Below are positions 1 through 6,185 of a stretch of 64,000 nt of DNA, in pieces (the stretch's first letter is position 1; each line of letters opens with the position of its first letter). Below the pieces are notes generated by a model that was not told the origin of the DNA, did not search any database, and worked only from the letters and a program-made list of their open reading frames with translations. The stretch is from Oceanobacillus profundus. Its GTDB lineage: Bacteria > Bacillota > Bacilli > Bacillales > Amphibacillaceae. A program made the translations under genes and the position numbers. The stretch lies in contig NZ_QWEH01000009.1 of NCBI RefSeq assembly GCF_003515705.1, forward strand, positions 62,001 through 126,000, written 5' to 3'.

Positions 1-1
1 T

Positions 2-112
2 GGACAATTTCATATGAGTAAAGTTGCATTTGGAGGTAAATTATTAAAGTTGACTAAAGAAAAGGGTTGGCTCATCCCTCCACCTCTACATTATTCTTCA
101 AAGGAAAACTAA
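2..112 (+). CDS. C-terminal fragment of a protein cut by the window edge, possibly DUF3231-like
   Basis: An open frame runs from the first bases to a TAA at 110-112 and encodes about 36 residues ending KEKGWLIPPPLHYSSKEN. The gene starts outside the window. The 'EKGWL..PPP' ending resembles the ends of DUF3231-type repeats in Bacillaceae (spore-associated four-helix proteins), but so short a tail cannot be assigned with confidence. A strong terminator follows directly, which supports this being a real gene end. Confidence 0.45.
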   Translation, partial: GQFHMSKVAFGGKLLKLTKEKGWLIPPPLHYSSKEN

Positions 113-116
113 TTAT

Positions 117-156
117 AATTAAAGGACTTGTTGGTTTGAACAGGTCCTTTAATTTT
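117..156 (+). terminator. Rho-independent terminator
   Basis: A perfect 11-bp inverted repeat, AATTAAAGGAC / GTCCTTTAATT (117-127 and 144-154), with a 16-nt loop and a short T-run. It lies just after the truncated first gene. Confidence 0.75.
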
Positions 157-253
157 GGAATAAAAATATTCTTCAGTGGATAGGCTACACTAAATTGGAC
201 AGATAAAATAAGGGCTTGTAAACTTAGACTATTAATTAAAGGGAGCATCTATT

Positions 254-535
254 ATGACACGTCAACGTCGAACTTTTACACCCGAATTTAAACTGCAATT
301 AGTGAAGCTTTATGAAAATGGCAAATCTCGTGCAGACATTGCTAGGGAATATGATATTACGCCTTCTGCTTTAGATCGTTGGATTAAAAATCATAAGGAA
401 ACAGGTTCATTCGCCGCCAAAGATAACCGTTCTGAAGAGGAAAATGAACTGGCTCGACTGCGTAAGGAAAATCAACGTTTAATGATGGAGAATGATATTT
501 TAAAGCAAGCAGCGCTGATCATGGGACGAAAATAG
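254..535 (+). CDS. IS3-family transposase OrfA
   Basis: A 93-residue OrfA. The N-terminal half is a helix-turn-helix of the transposase_8/Psq type (FTPEFKLQLVKLYENGKS, then ADIAREYDITPSALDRWIK). The C-terminal half is a leucine-zipper coiled coil (LARLRKENQRLMMENDILKQ) that in this family pairs OrfA and OrfAB subunits. GGGAGC at 241-246 is the ribosome binding site for ATG 254. The reading frame is intact, but its partner OrfB is truncated, so the product could at most bind IS ends. Family assignment is firm; activity is unlikely. Confidence 0.85.
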   Translation: MTRQRRTFTPEFKLQLVKLYENGKSRADIAREYDITPSALDRWIKNHKETGSFAAKDNRSEEENELARLRKENQRLMMENDILKQAALIMGRK

Positions 536-537
536 AT

Positions 538-834
538 GTGATCCGAAATAATGCTCACAAATATTCAGTATCAGCAATGTGTGACGTCCTCCATATTCCA
601 AAAAGTACGTATTACTATCATGCCAATTTGTATGGCAAACATGTGCTTAAAACGGAAGATAAAGAGATTTCCAAAGAGATTGCCAGGATTTTCAATGAAA
701 GCCGAAGCAATTATGGCACGCGAAAAATCAAGAAAGAACTGAGTAAATTACCAAAGGCAAAACACGTATCGCGTCGTCGGATTGGTCGTTTAATGAACTA
801 CTGTATAGTTCGATACGAGTCCAAGTTCTTTTAA
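538..834 (+). pseudogene. IS3-family transposase OrfB, truncated N-terminal fragment
   Basis: This is the start of OrfB in the -1 frame relative to OrfA, as expected for IS3 frameshifting. It contains the HTH_21 region (YSVSAMCDVLHIPKSTYYYH) and the NYGTRKIKKEL motif. Similarity stops after RRRIGRLM and the frame ends at 834 after 98 residues, whereas intact OrfB is about 270-280. The whole DDE catalytic domain is gone. I see no good A6G-type slippery heptamer at the OrfA/OrfB junction (only AAAATAG). Confidence 0.8.
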
Positions 835-841
835 AACTATT

Positions 842-1151
842 CTACAAACACATCATCACATCGCTAAACCTAACCCTCGTACGATCCTCATTATCAAACA
901 TCAATCTATCATTATTTACACTCAATAACTTCCCTCTTACCTCATGAAAATCATGACCCTTAAAATATTTAACCTCTACAGTCAAATTACCATGTATAGC
1001 CAGTTGCAGTTTCATTGCATTCTCTTCAATTTTCTGTCATCAAGGATAGGTTTTTCTTTATATTCAAGTTCCTTTTGTACCTGTTTTAGCATCTCGATAT
1101 GTTAAGGCATCATGAGGCTGTCCATTGTTTAGTTCCGCGATTATTTATCAT
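842..1151 (-). pseudogene. YolD-like protein, frameshifted
   Basis: On the minus strand an AGAGGTG ribosome binding site precedes ATG 1149-1151 (MINNRGTKQWTAS). The frame then breaks. Further pieces in other frames read HIEMLKQVQKELEYKEKPILD, then KIEENAMKLQLAIHGNLTVE and a tail ending RVRFSDVMMCL. Together they follow the layout of YolD-like proteins, small partners often encoded next to Y-family DNA polymerases (UvrX/ImuB type) in Bacillaceae phages and chromosomes. At least two frameshifts and one in-frame stop make it a pseudogene. No polymerase gene is adjacent, so this is a relic. Confidence 0.6.
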
Positions 1152-1280
1152 ATTAACACCTCTATAAAAAATGATTATTTTTATTTTAACACAAAATCAG
1201 AACAAATATTCGGCTTTTATTGATAAACTATTAAAATTCATTTAGAATTTGATTAATAATCTTATGTTGAGGTGATTATT

Positions 1281-1694
1281 TTGGATACTGTGAATCAATT
1301 TATTGCTACGTCATTAGCAATTAAAGTTTTTAAGTACGACCAAAAGCTGTTTAATGATTTCAAAATGGGAATGGTTTATTTAGATGTAACTGACGCGGTT
1401 ATCGATAGGTTGTATGAGGATTTTAATAATTTGAAGAGAGATATGTACGCTGTACACCATATTGATATCAGACAGCTGGATGAAACTAAATACATTGTTA
1501 AAAGCAGAGATAAGAATGAGGTAAGTGAATATACGCCAGAGCAACTAAAACAGATGACCAGTGATGTAATGGATAGATGTTTAAATGGAGATAAAGCAGG
1601 CCCATACGAAAGAATGGACAGAAGATGGGATGTATTAAAAGGACTTGATACACATTATGAAAGGAGTGAGAGGAGTACTCATCCCAAGCGTTAG
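1281..1694 (+). CDS. Hypothetical protein, 137 residues, function unknown
   Basis: I do not recognise this family. The frame is also open from GTG 1272. TTG 1281 is the better start because GAGGTG (1270-1274) then sits at a normal 6-nt distance, giving MDTVNQFIATSLAIKVFKYD. The protein is soluble, mixed-charge and mostly helical, with no membrane segment or cysteine motif. The C-terminus (ERSERSTHPKR) is basic. It sits between two IS remnants and next to a YolD pseudogene, suggesting phage or mobile-element origin. Confidence 0.6.
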   Translation: MDTVNQFIATSLAIKVFKYDQKLFNDFKMGMVYLDVTDAVIDRLYEDFNNLKRDMYAVHHIDIRQLDETKYIVKSRDKNEVSEYTPEQLKQMTSDVMDRCLNGDKAGPYERMDRRWDVLKGLDTHYERSERSTHPKR

Positions 1695-1705
1695 CTTTTA
1701 CTTAA

Positions 1706-2018
1706 CTGGTATGTCAACACTAAACTGGACAAAAATTATAAAGTCTGTTGCTTGAATTCCACTGGTGTTAAATAGCCTAGTGTTCCGTGAATTCGTATGT
1801 TGTTAAACCAGTGAACATAATCATCCAGTTAAAGTGTGAGCTGTTAAAGAGAAGAGAAATGAGCACCGTTAGCGAATTCTGTTTTAAACACCTTAAACAT
1901 CGCTTCAGCCACGGCGTTATCATAAGGACATCCTTTCATGCTCAGTGATCTTTGGATGCCGAATGTTTCAAGTGCTTTTGAAATAATCTTATTATCAAAC
2001 TCTTTTCCACGATAAATG
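1706..2018 (-). pseudogene. IS3-family OrfB remnant, C-terminal DDE part with IS end
   Basis: Minus-strand translation gives RGKEFDNKIISKALETFGI, then SLSMKGCPYDNAVAEAMFK with the catalytic Glu region, then VHWFNNIRIHGTLGYLTP near the C-terminus, stopping at 1736-1738. Two in-frame stops interrupt it, after FSSL and after QLTL. The IS end TGTCAACACTAAACTGGAC follows at 1712-1730. It belongs to the same family as the 186-834 fragment but faces the other way, so the two are not halves of one simply interrupted copy. Confidence 0.8.
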
Positions 2019-2118
2019 GGTAATATTGGTGAATTTTATATTATTTTGTAAAAAAAGTAGGAAAATAGTCCTTTTTCGTCGAAAGTGTTAGATGAAGAGA
2101 TGAAGAGGGTGAAATGAT

Positions 2119-2172
2119 ATGGTAGAAAATAATATAAATGAGCAGATTATCCACAAAAGGTATACTAAATGA
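2119..2172 (+). CDS. Possible 17-residue leader ORF
   Basis: ATG 2119 opens a 17-codon frame (MVENNINEQIIHKRYTK) whose TGA overlaps the ATG of the next frame (ATGA, 2169-2172), as in translational coupling. GAGGGTG at 2106-2111 could serve as ribosome binding site. It may be a leader peptide, or the true N-terminus of the following damaged gene separated from it by another frameshift. No homology is evident. Confidence 0.3.
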   Translation: MVENNINEQIIHKRYTK

Positions 2173-2836
2173 TTAATGACCCAACATATAATGAGTTAAA
2201 GTCTGTTAAAGCTGAAATATTAAGCTTTAATAGGAAATACTTTAGTAATCTTAGTGAAAATGAACAAAACTCTATTAACTTTTTTATTAAAGAATAGTAT
2301 TTTTAAAATATTTATTAAGGGAGTCTACTTCAAATTATTTAATTCAAGCCCTTTTATCAGACTACATTTATTTAATAGAATGCCTAATAAACAAAAATAT
2401 ACGTTACTACTATTTAAATGTTCGATCAATTATAGAAAATTCATTGAGATTTATTAATGGATATAACTCTTCTAACACAATTAGTACACAGGAGTTAATT
2501 GATTTAACAAAACAGTTTATTCATGCTAAAAATATTTCCAACGTTAATTTTAATGTTATCGAAAGTGAATACTCAAAGGCTTGTGACTTTGTACATGGTA
2601 ACATAACTGCCAGAATGCCGTTAGCTCAAAGTTTCGAAGATTGTTTCGGCGAAAAAAATAAAATGCCGAAGATGAATATAATGCTGCAACAAAGCATTAA
2701 GTTAATTGATGAGCTTTTTAAAGTAATGGCACATTCCCATATACAACTTATAGATTCAGCATTCCATAGGAGAAAGACTATATTGCGATACTTAGTAAAT
2801 GACAATTTTCTTTCTGTTATTAGAGAGAATAAGTAA
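2169..2836 (+). pseudogene. Unknown helical protein interrupted by a single frameshift
   Basis: Frame A from ATG 2169 reads MINDPTYNELKSVKAEILSF and ends at a TAG at 2295. From about 2291 the adjacent frame continues uninterrupted to TAA 2836 (LLRESTSNYLIQALLSDYIY, IRYYYLNVRSIIENSLRFI, then AFHRRKTILRYL near the end). Joined, they make a coherent protein of about 222 residues, so a 1-nt indel near the T/A-rich stretch at 2279-2297 is the simplest explanation. The helical, HxxxR-like composition is compatible with a HEPN-type fold, but this is speculation. I do not recognise the family. Confidence 0.55.
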
Positions 2837-2852
2837 CCTAATTTTACAGAAA

Positions 2853-2879
2853 CCCTCATTACGAGGGCTTTTTCTTTTT
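2853..2879 (+). terminator. Rho-independent terminator shared by convergent genes
   Basis: CCCTC-ATTAC-GAGGG followed by TTTTTCTTTTT. It terminates the frameshifted gene on the plus strand and also overlaps the stop codon of the convergent minus-strand gene. Confidence 0.7.
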
Positions 2880-3050
2880 AACCACAACATGGCCAGAGTT
2901 CTCTTCGCAAATCAGATCACACTCTGCAACACTTAACTCATCCTTAAACCGCAACTTCATACCAGCATCTGTAAAATCATAATCATCATCTCTCCATAGA
3001 TCATTCACAGACCAAAATCCAACTAAATGACCTTCCATTATTTTTTCCAT
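2859..3050 (-). CDS. Small hypothetical protein, 63 residues
   Basis: ATG at 3048-3050 is preceded on the minus strand by GAGGAG with about 9 nt spacing, a good Bacillus-type start. The protein is acidic and Trp/Asp-rich at the N-terminus (HLVGFWSVNDLWRDDDYDF) with a basic tail (VVVKKKKPS) whose last codons lie inside the convergent terminator. There is no signal peptide and no domain I can name. A standalone gene. Confidence 0.6.
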   Translation of the reverse strand: MEKIMEGHLVGFWSVNDLWRDDDYDFTDAGMKLRFKDELSVAECDLICEENSGHVVVKKKKPS

Positions 3051-3127
3051 TTTAAAAAACTCCTCACAGTAACAATCGTAATGAGTTGCAAAGAGGGGGG
3101 CTAATTTTTAAAAAAGGATAATTAATA

Positions 3128-3139
3128 TTTTTGTCGAAT
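3128..3139 (+). promoter_or_regulatory. Candidate Spo0A box
   Basis: TTTTTGTCGAAT matches the 0A-box core TGNCGAA with the usual flanking T's. It lies about 23 bp upstream of the small ORF at 3162, where Spo0A~P could act as repressor or activator. The match is exact at the core, but a 7-bp motif also occurs by chance. Confidence 0.4.
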
Positions 3140-3161
3140 CAAATTAATCAGGAGGGATAGC

Positions 3162-3305
3162 ATGACTGTAATTGGTAAGCTTCACTGTGGAGGTTGTCAA
3201 CAAATCATTAAATTTAATGAGGCAGTAATCATAAGTGATTTTTATACGGTTGCCCACGTTAGGTATTTTCATTTAGTAAAAGAATATGTACTGGATAGAG
3301 GTTAG
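3162..3305 (+). CDS. Small Cys-containing protein, 47 residues
   Basis: A strong ribosome binding site (GGAGGG, 3151-3156) precedes ATG 3162. The product begins MTVIGKLHCGGCQQIIKF and ends VKEYVLDRG. The early CGGC pair could bind a metal or form a disulfide. The rest is hydrophobic/aromatic without a clear membrane helix. I do not recognise the family. A Spo0A-box-like site lies just upstream, so a role in the sporulation transition is possible but unproven. Confidence 0.6.
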   Translation: MTVIGKLHCGGCQQIIKFNEAVIISDFYTVAHVRYFHLVKEYVLDRG

Positions 3306-3350
3306 TTTGGTTACATAGTAAATAAATATTTTGATTAGCTTCTCTTGATA

Positions 3351-3380
3351 AAGTAACGGGTCAGTTTAGTTGAAGAAGAA
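3351..3380 (+). repeat. Short dispersed hairpin motif, copy 1
   Basis: AACGGGTCAGTTTAGTTGAA is one of three related sequences in this region (others at 3815-3849 and 4688-4722). The shared core reads roughly (C)TAACGGGTGCTTTAGTTGAAGAAG, with CAACTAA/TTAGTTG forming a potential stem. It lies between small genes. Confidence 0.45.
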
Positions 3381-3453
3381 AAATTGAAACTTATCTCATA
3401 GTATTTCGTAATTAAGCTATATGTCAAAGCGTCATTACGCTATATGAGAGGTA

Positions 3454-3678
3454 GTGATTAATATAACTGTTAAAAAGATATTTATCTCAATTGTTTCTGC
3501 GGTTCTAGTTTCAATGATTACAGTTGGTGGAAGTACCACAGCAAATTTTTTATACTATTACTTCAACGGTGAACAATTTGGTGAAGTGATTACAACCTCA
3601 CGAGTAATATGGTTTTCATTAATATTTGTCTTATCTTTTTTATTTATATTATTTAGACTAGATAAAAAAGATAAGTAG
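3454..3678 (+). CDS. Small two-helix membrane protein, 74 residues
   Basis: The protein has two hydrophobic segments, residues about 8-35 (IFISIVSAVLVSMITVGGS) and 48-68 (IWFSLIFVLSFLFILF), and ends in a positively charged tail (RLDKKDK), so both ends are probably cytoplasmic. The start is uncertain. GTG 3454 is only 2 nt from GAGAGG (3446-3451); an ATT or ATA codon a little downstream would be better spaced. I do not recognise the family. Confidence 0.55.
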   Translation: MINITVKKIFISIVSAVLVSMITVGGSTTANFLYYYFNGEQFGEVITTSRVIWFSLIFVLSFLFILFRLDKKDK

Positions 3679-3746
3679 TAACTTTCCTGTGTTCTATATT
3701 ATAAAAGCGTGAGTGATGGCTATTAATTTTATTTATACGTTGCTGA

Positions 3747-3787
3747 AATACACCTAATAGGAGGCTGATTGCACTATTAGGTGTATT
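3747..3787 (+). repeat. Perfect 13-bp inverted repeat
   Basis: AATACACCTAATA (3747-3759) and TATTAGGTGTATT (3775-3787) flank a 15-nt loop containing GGAGG. No T-run follows, so it is not a classical terminator. It may be a weak terminator or RNA-stability hairpin for the upstream membrane-protein gene. Confidence 0.5.
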
Positions 3788-3814
3788 GCTAAAAGAAGGG
3801 AAATGATTCATCCT

Positions 3815-3849
3815 TTATCAACTATCTGGTGCTTTAACGAAAGAAGGAG
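3815..3849 (+). repeat. Short dispersed hairpin motif, copy 2
   Basis: ATCAACTATCTGGTGCTTTA, followed by ACGAAAGAAGGAG. It is a diverged copy of the motif at 3351-3380; the second stem arm is changed (TTAACGAA in place of TTAGTTGAA). Confidence 0.4.
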
Positions 3850-3912
3850 TTGTAACTCCTATCGCTTGTTGTGCTAAGGGATCGAATTATTTAACAAAGG
3901 GGAAGAAATACA

Positions 3913-4104
3913 ATGTTTAAATCTGAGGTAGTAAATAGAATAATATCATTGGTTGGGTTTTGGATAGTTGTATTTTTTATATTGTTTAGTGACAATATTG
4001 TAGGTGGTCCAATAATTTGGATCACAGTGATTGTAATTACTGCTTTTCATTTATACGGAATCATACATTCTTTGAAGAAAAATAGGAATAATTCACTAAA
4101 GTAA
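3913..4104 (+). CDS. Small two-helix membrane protein, 63 residues
   Basis: ATG 3913 follows AAAGGGGA at normal distance. Two hydrophobic helices, residues about 8-28 (IISLVGFWIVVFFILF) and 33-52 (IIWITVIVITAFHLYGII), are followed by a basic tail (KKNRNNSLK). It resembles the many small uncharacterised membrane proteins of Bacillaceae and has no assignable function. Confidence 0.6.
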   Translation: MFKSEVVNRIISLVGFWIVVFFILFSDNIVGGPIIWITVIVITAFHLYGIIHSLKKNRNNSLK

Positions 4105-4212
4105 AGGGTGCTATGCAAAAAGAAGGAAAAGCACGTTTTATGGAATTATAAAATAAAGAGCAGAAGAATTGAATATGAATTAGAGTGTTTACAAAGAAGT
4201 GGAGGAAAACCA

Positions 4213-4683
4213 ATGAAAAAATGGTTAGTTGCATCGTGGTTAATTGTTGGGTTTACACTTTTTGGTTGTTCAGATATGAATAATGGAATTACAGGGGAAG
4301 AGCCTCCAGAAGCTGTGGTTGAAGTAGGGAATAAATCATATGAAACGACATTGGGTTCTTATTGCTGGGATGGAAATGGTCAATCAATATGTGTCGATAC
4401 GGCTGGACCAAAAGAACTTTTGAAAGGGAGAGAACCAATCAAAGTAAAATCTGGAAAAAAAATAAATTTTGTGATGAACTATGAACCGAAACCAAACGAG
4501 TTCCACGTATTACAGATAAGTGAAAGTGATGAAGTTGAAGTAATTGTTAAAGATAATAGTTTCACAGCCCCTTTACATGAAGGAATTTATTACTATTCTT
4601 ATGGCGTATGGTGGATGGATGAACAGGAAGAAAACGTATCTAATGGCGATGCTTTTTATAATTTTGTTATTGAAGTTGAATAA
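4213..4683 (+). CDS. Predicted lipoprotein, 156 residues
   Basis: The frame is open from 4108, but GGAGG at 4201-4205 places the start at ATG 4213. This gives a lipoprotein signal peptide MKKWLVASWLIVGFTLFGC with lipobox LFGC, so the mature protein would be anchored by Cys19 on the outer face of the membrane. The mature part is acidic, has a CWDGNGQSIC pair that could form a disulfide, and ends in beta-rich sequence (YYYSYGVWWMDE). Function is unknown; similar proteins occur among small Bacillaceae lipoproteins. Confidence 0.75.
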   Translation: MKKWLVASWLIVGFTLFGCSDMNNGITGEEPPEAVVEVGNKSYETTLGSYCWDGNGQSICVDTAGPKELLKGREPIKVKSGKKINFVMNYEPKPNEFHVLQISESDEVEVIVKDNSFTAPLHEGIYYYSYGVWWMDEQEENVSNGDAFYNFVIEVE

Positions 4684-4687
4684 TTTT

Positions 4688-4722
4688 TTATTCAACAAAC
4701 TGGTGCTTTAGTTATAGAAAGC
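4688..4722 (+). repeat. Short dispersed hairpin motif, copy 3
   Basis: TTCAACAAACTGGTGCTTTA followed by GTTATAGAAAG. The third relative of the motif at 3351-3380, directly after the lipoprotein gene. Confidence 0.4.
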
Positions 4723-4736
4723 CATAGTATTTTGAG

Positions 4737-4761
4737 TAACTCCATTTAGGGGTTATTTTTT
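4737..4761 (+). terminator. Rho-independent terminator of the lipoprotein gene
   Basis: TAACTCC (4737-4743) pairs with GGGGTTA (4749-4755) around a short loop and is followed by TTTTTT. Confidence 0.65.
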
Positions 4762-4770
4762 ATGTAAACA

Positions 4771-4796
4771 AAAAACCGCAATAAATGCGGTTTAAA
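4771..4796 (-). terminator. Hairpin terminator reading to the left
   Basis: AAACCGCA-ATAAA-TGCGGTTT preceded by an A-run. On the minus strand this is a stem followed by TTTTTTG, a good terminator, although no minus-strand gene lies directly to its right. It may be a relic of a lost gene. Confidence 0.5.
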
Positions 4797-5007
4797 TTAT
4801 GCTAGGTTGAATGTTGTATCAGTCTCTATTTATGGCGCATTAATGGTTTTATTCTAAATACCTTGCAAATTTTTTTGCTAACGAATCCGCAAACAACTAA
4901 TAGACATAACCATACAATTAGATAGACAACGCATTCGCAATAGTACGCAGTATCACAGTCGGAACTTACCGAAATACGTTCGCTTGGTTTCCGGTACCAG
5001 GTTTGTC

Positions 5008-5032
5008 GGGGGTTCGAATCCCTCTGGGCGCG
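5008..5032 (+). tRNA. Orphan 3' end of a tRNA (T-arm plus acceptor strand)
   Basis: GGGGG-TTCGAAT-CCCTC forms a perfect T-arm (one G-T pair) and is followed by TGGGCGC plus discriminator G, then CTA instead of CCA. The implied 5' acceptor strand, GCGCCC(A/G), is absent upstream, as are the D- and anticodon arms. The acceptor type fits a tRNA-Arg in related genomes. This is not a functional tRNA; it looks like an attachment-site remnant left by an integrative element that uses a tRNA 3' end. A terminator follows. Confidence 0.6.
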
Positions 5033-5047
5033 CTATATAAGTCAATG

Positions 5048-5088
5048 AAGGCAAAGGTTTGAGTGGTTCTCATTCCTTTGCCTTTTTT
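5048..5088 (+). terminator. Rho-independent terminator after the tRNA fragment
   Basis: AAGGCAAAGG (5048-5057) and CCTTTGCCTT (5075-5084) form a 10-bp stem with a 17-nt loop and TTTTTT. Confidence 0.8.
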
Positions 5089-5270
5089 CTTTTTACGAAC
5101 ATGATCAAAAAGTAGTCCAATTTCCTTGTGCTATAGAGTTTCTGATGCCTGAACAAATAGATCTATTGATGATGGATACTGTAAAACTAAAAATGTGTTA
5201 TATACTATTAGATTTGTCTAATCCCTTTTTTCTTAAGTGCGTATATTGAAAGAGAAAGGAGAGATAAATT

Positions 5271-5507
5271 ATGTATTGTTACGATCCATGTAAAAAGAAG
5301 CACGAAGATTGGTGTCAATACGATTACTTCCACAAGAAAGATCCATGTAAAAGGAAGCACGAAGATTGGTGTCAACAACACTGGTTCAACAAGAAGGAAG
5401 AGCACCATTATTATGGTTATCCAAAAAATAACTACATTGGTGATTTTCAGACAGATTGTCATAAATGTAAGAAGAAATTCTGTCATTGTTGTAAGCGACA
5501 TTTCTAG
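5271..5507 (+). CDS. Cys/His-rich protein with an internal repeat, possible spore-surface protein
   Basis: AAAGGAG precedes ATG 5271. The 78-residue product contains two near-identical units (DPCKKKHEDWCQYDYFHKK and DPCKRKHEDWCQQHWFNKK), a Tyr/His stretch, and a Cys-rich tail (CHKCKKKFCHCCKRHF). It has ten Cys, many His and Lys, and no signal peptide. Such composition is typical of small Bacillus spore coat/crust proteins or of metal-binding proteins. The repeat is visible at DNA level too, so it arose by recent duplication. A terminator follows. Confidence 0.7.
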   Translation: MYCYDPCKKKHEDWCQYDYFHKKDPCKRKHEDWCQQHWFNKKEEHHYYGYPKNNYIGDFQTDCHKCKKKFCHCCKRHF

Positions 5508-5528
5508 AAGGAAACATTTAGAAGGAAT

Positions 5529-5560
5529 AAGCCCTCATGCTGTTATGGGGGTTTATTTAT
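5529..5560 (+). terminator. Rho-independent terminator
   Basis: AAGCCCTCAT pairs with ATGGGGGTTT around a 6-nt loop and is followed by ATTTAT. It ends the Cys/His-rich gene. Confidence 0.6.
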
Positions 5561-5642
5561 CCTTGTTTTTCGTACTATATAATCACTAGGAGGATGGATT
5601 CGAAATAGAAGCACGATTGTTTTCATAGGTTAATAGGTATAG

Positions 5643-5900
5643 TTAGCTGCCTGATTTTAAGCTTTGTATTTCGCCTTCCAGATTTTTAAGTTGATCCTCT
5701 ATGGTTTTAAACCTTGCTTCTAATGATTCTTGAGCTTGTTTATCTGCTTCATTTTGGATACGTGCTTCATCAATAGCTTCTAATGCTGCAAAGGTGGCAA
5801 TTAAATCAGCTAACGTAGTAAGTGCTGAAGCAATTAATGCGAGTTGAAGACTATTATCTAAGGATGTATCCTGGCTGTCGGTATTAGAGTCATTTTTCAT
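5643..5900 (-). CDS. Small protein with hydrophobic helix and C-terminal coiled coil, 85 residues
   Basis: The frame is open from 5933, but GGAGGGG just upstream of ATG 5898-5900 sets the start at MKNDSNTDSQDTSLDNSLQL. The N-terminus is polar. A hydrophobic, Ala/Leu-rich helix (LALIASALTTLADLIATFAA) is followed by a heptad-like region (ARFKTIEDQLKNLEGEIQSL), suggesting oligomerisation. I do not recognise the family. It is transcribed alone and convergent with the Cys/His-rich gene. Confidence 0.6.
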   Translation of the reverse strand: MKNDSNTDSQDTSLDNSLQLALIASALTTLADLIATFAALEAIDEARIQNEADKQAQESLEARFKTIEDQLKNLEGEIQSLKSGS

Positions 5901-6071
5901 CCAACCCCTCCTATTTTTATAAAGGAAGTACATTAGAATATATGTTATTTTAAAAATTTAATGATGGAAAAGATTTCACGCTTATAACATGTGATACGGA
6001 TATACTTATTGGGGGCCAGCATTTAAAATGTTTGGTATTCAAGTGAATGAAAGTTAATTGACTAAGACATT

Positions 6072-6087
6072 ATGAAAGCGCATGTAA
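6072..6087 (+). promoter_or_regulatory. Candidate cre (CcpA) site
   Basis: ATGAAAGCGCATGTAA matches the cre consensus WTGNAANCGNWNNCWW at all but one fixed position (T instead of C near the end). It lies about 100 bp upstream of the sigma-54 activator gene, so glucose repression of ketone-body use is plausible. Confidence 0.35.
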
Positions 6088-6185
6088 ATTAGTGTGCTTC
6101 TGTTTTTGTATGTATATAATAGAAAGCATATAACGAATTAAAAACAATAACTGATTAGCAAATGTTTAGTGTTGGGAGAGAGAAT

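Larger units (their letters stand above)
186..834 (+). mobile_element. IS3-family (IS150-like) insertion sequence, 5' part only
   Basis: The fragment begins with an IS3-type end (ACACTAAATTGGACA at about 188-202). It carries orfA and the first third of orfB in the -1 frame, then loses similarity near 800-834. The catalytic DDE domain and the right end are missing, so it cannot transpose by itself. The same end sequence with one difference (ACACTAAACTGGACA) occurs at about 1716-1730, bordering an oppositely oriented remnant. Confidence 0.75.
4797..5270. other. Gene-poor stretch
   Basis: Apart from the tRNA 3' fragment and its terminator I see no supported gene here. A 34-codon frame from ATG 5142 lacks a ribosome binding site. 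A TATACT hexamer at about 5200 may belong to a promoter for the gene at 5271, but no well-spaced -35 box goes with it, so an alternative sigma factor is possible. Confidence 0.4.

Noticed and set aside
4737-4796. Two adjacent hairpins considered as one riboswitch-like element
   Set aside because: Each is well explained as a terminator, one for each direction.
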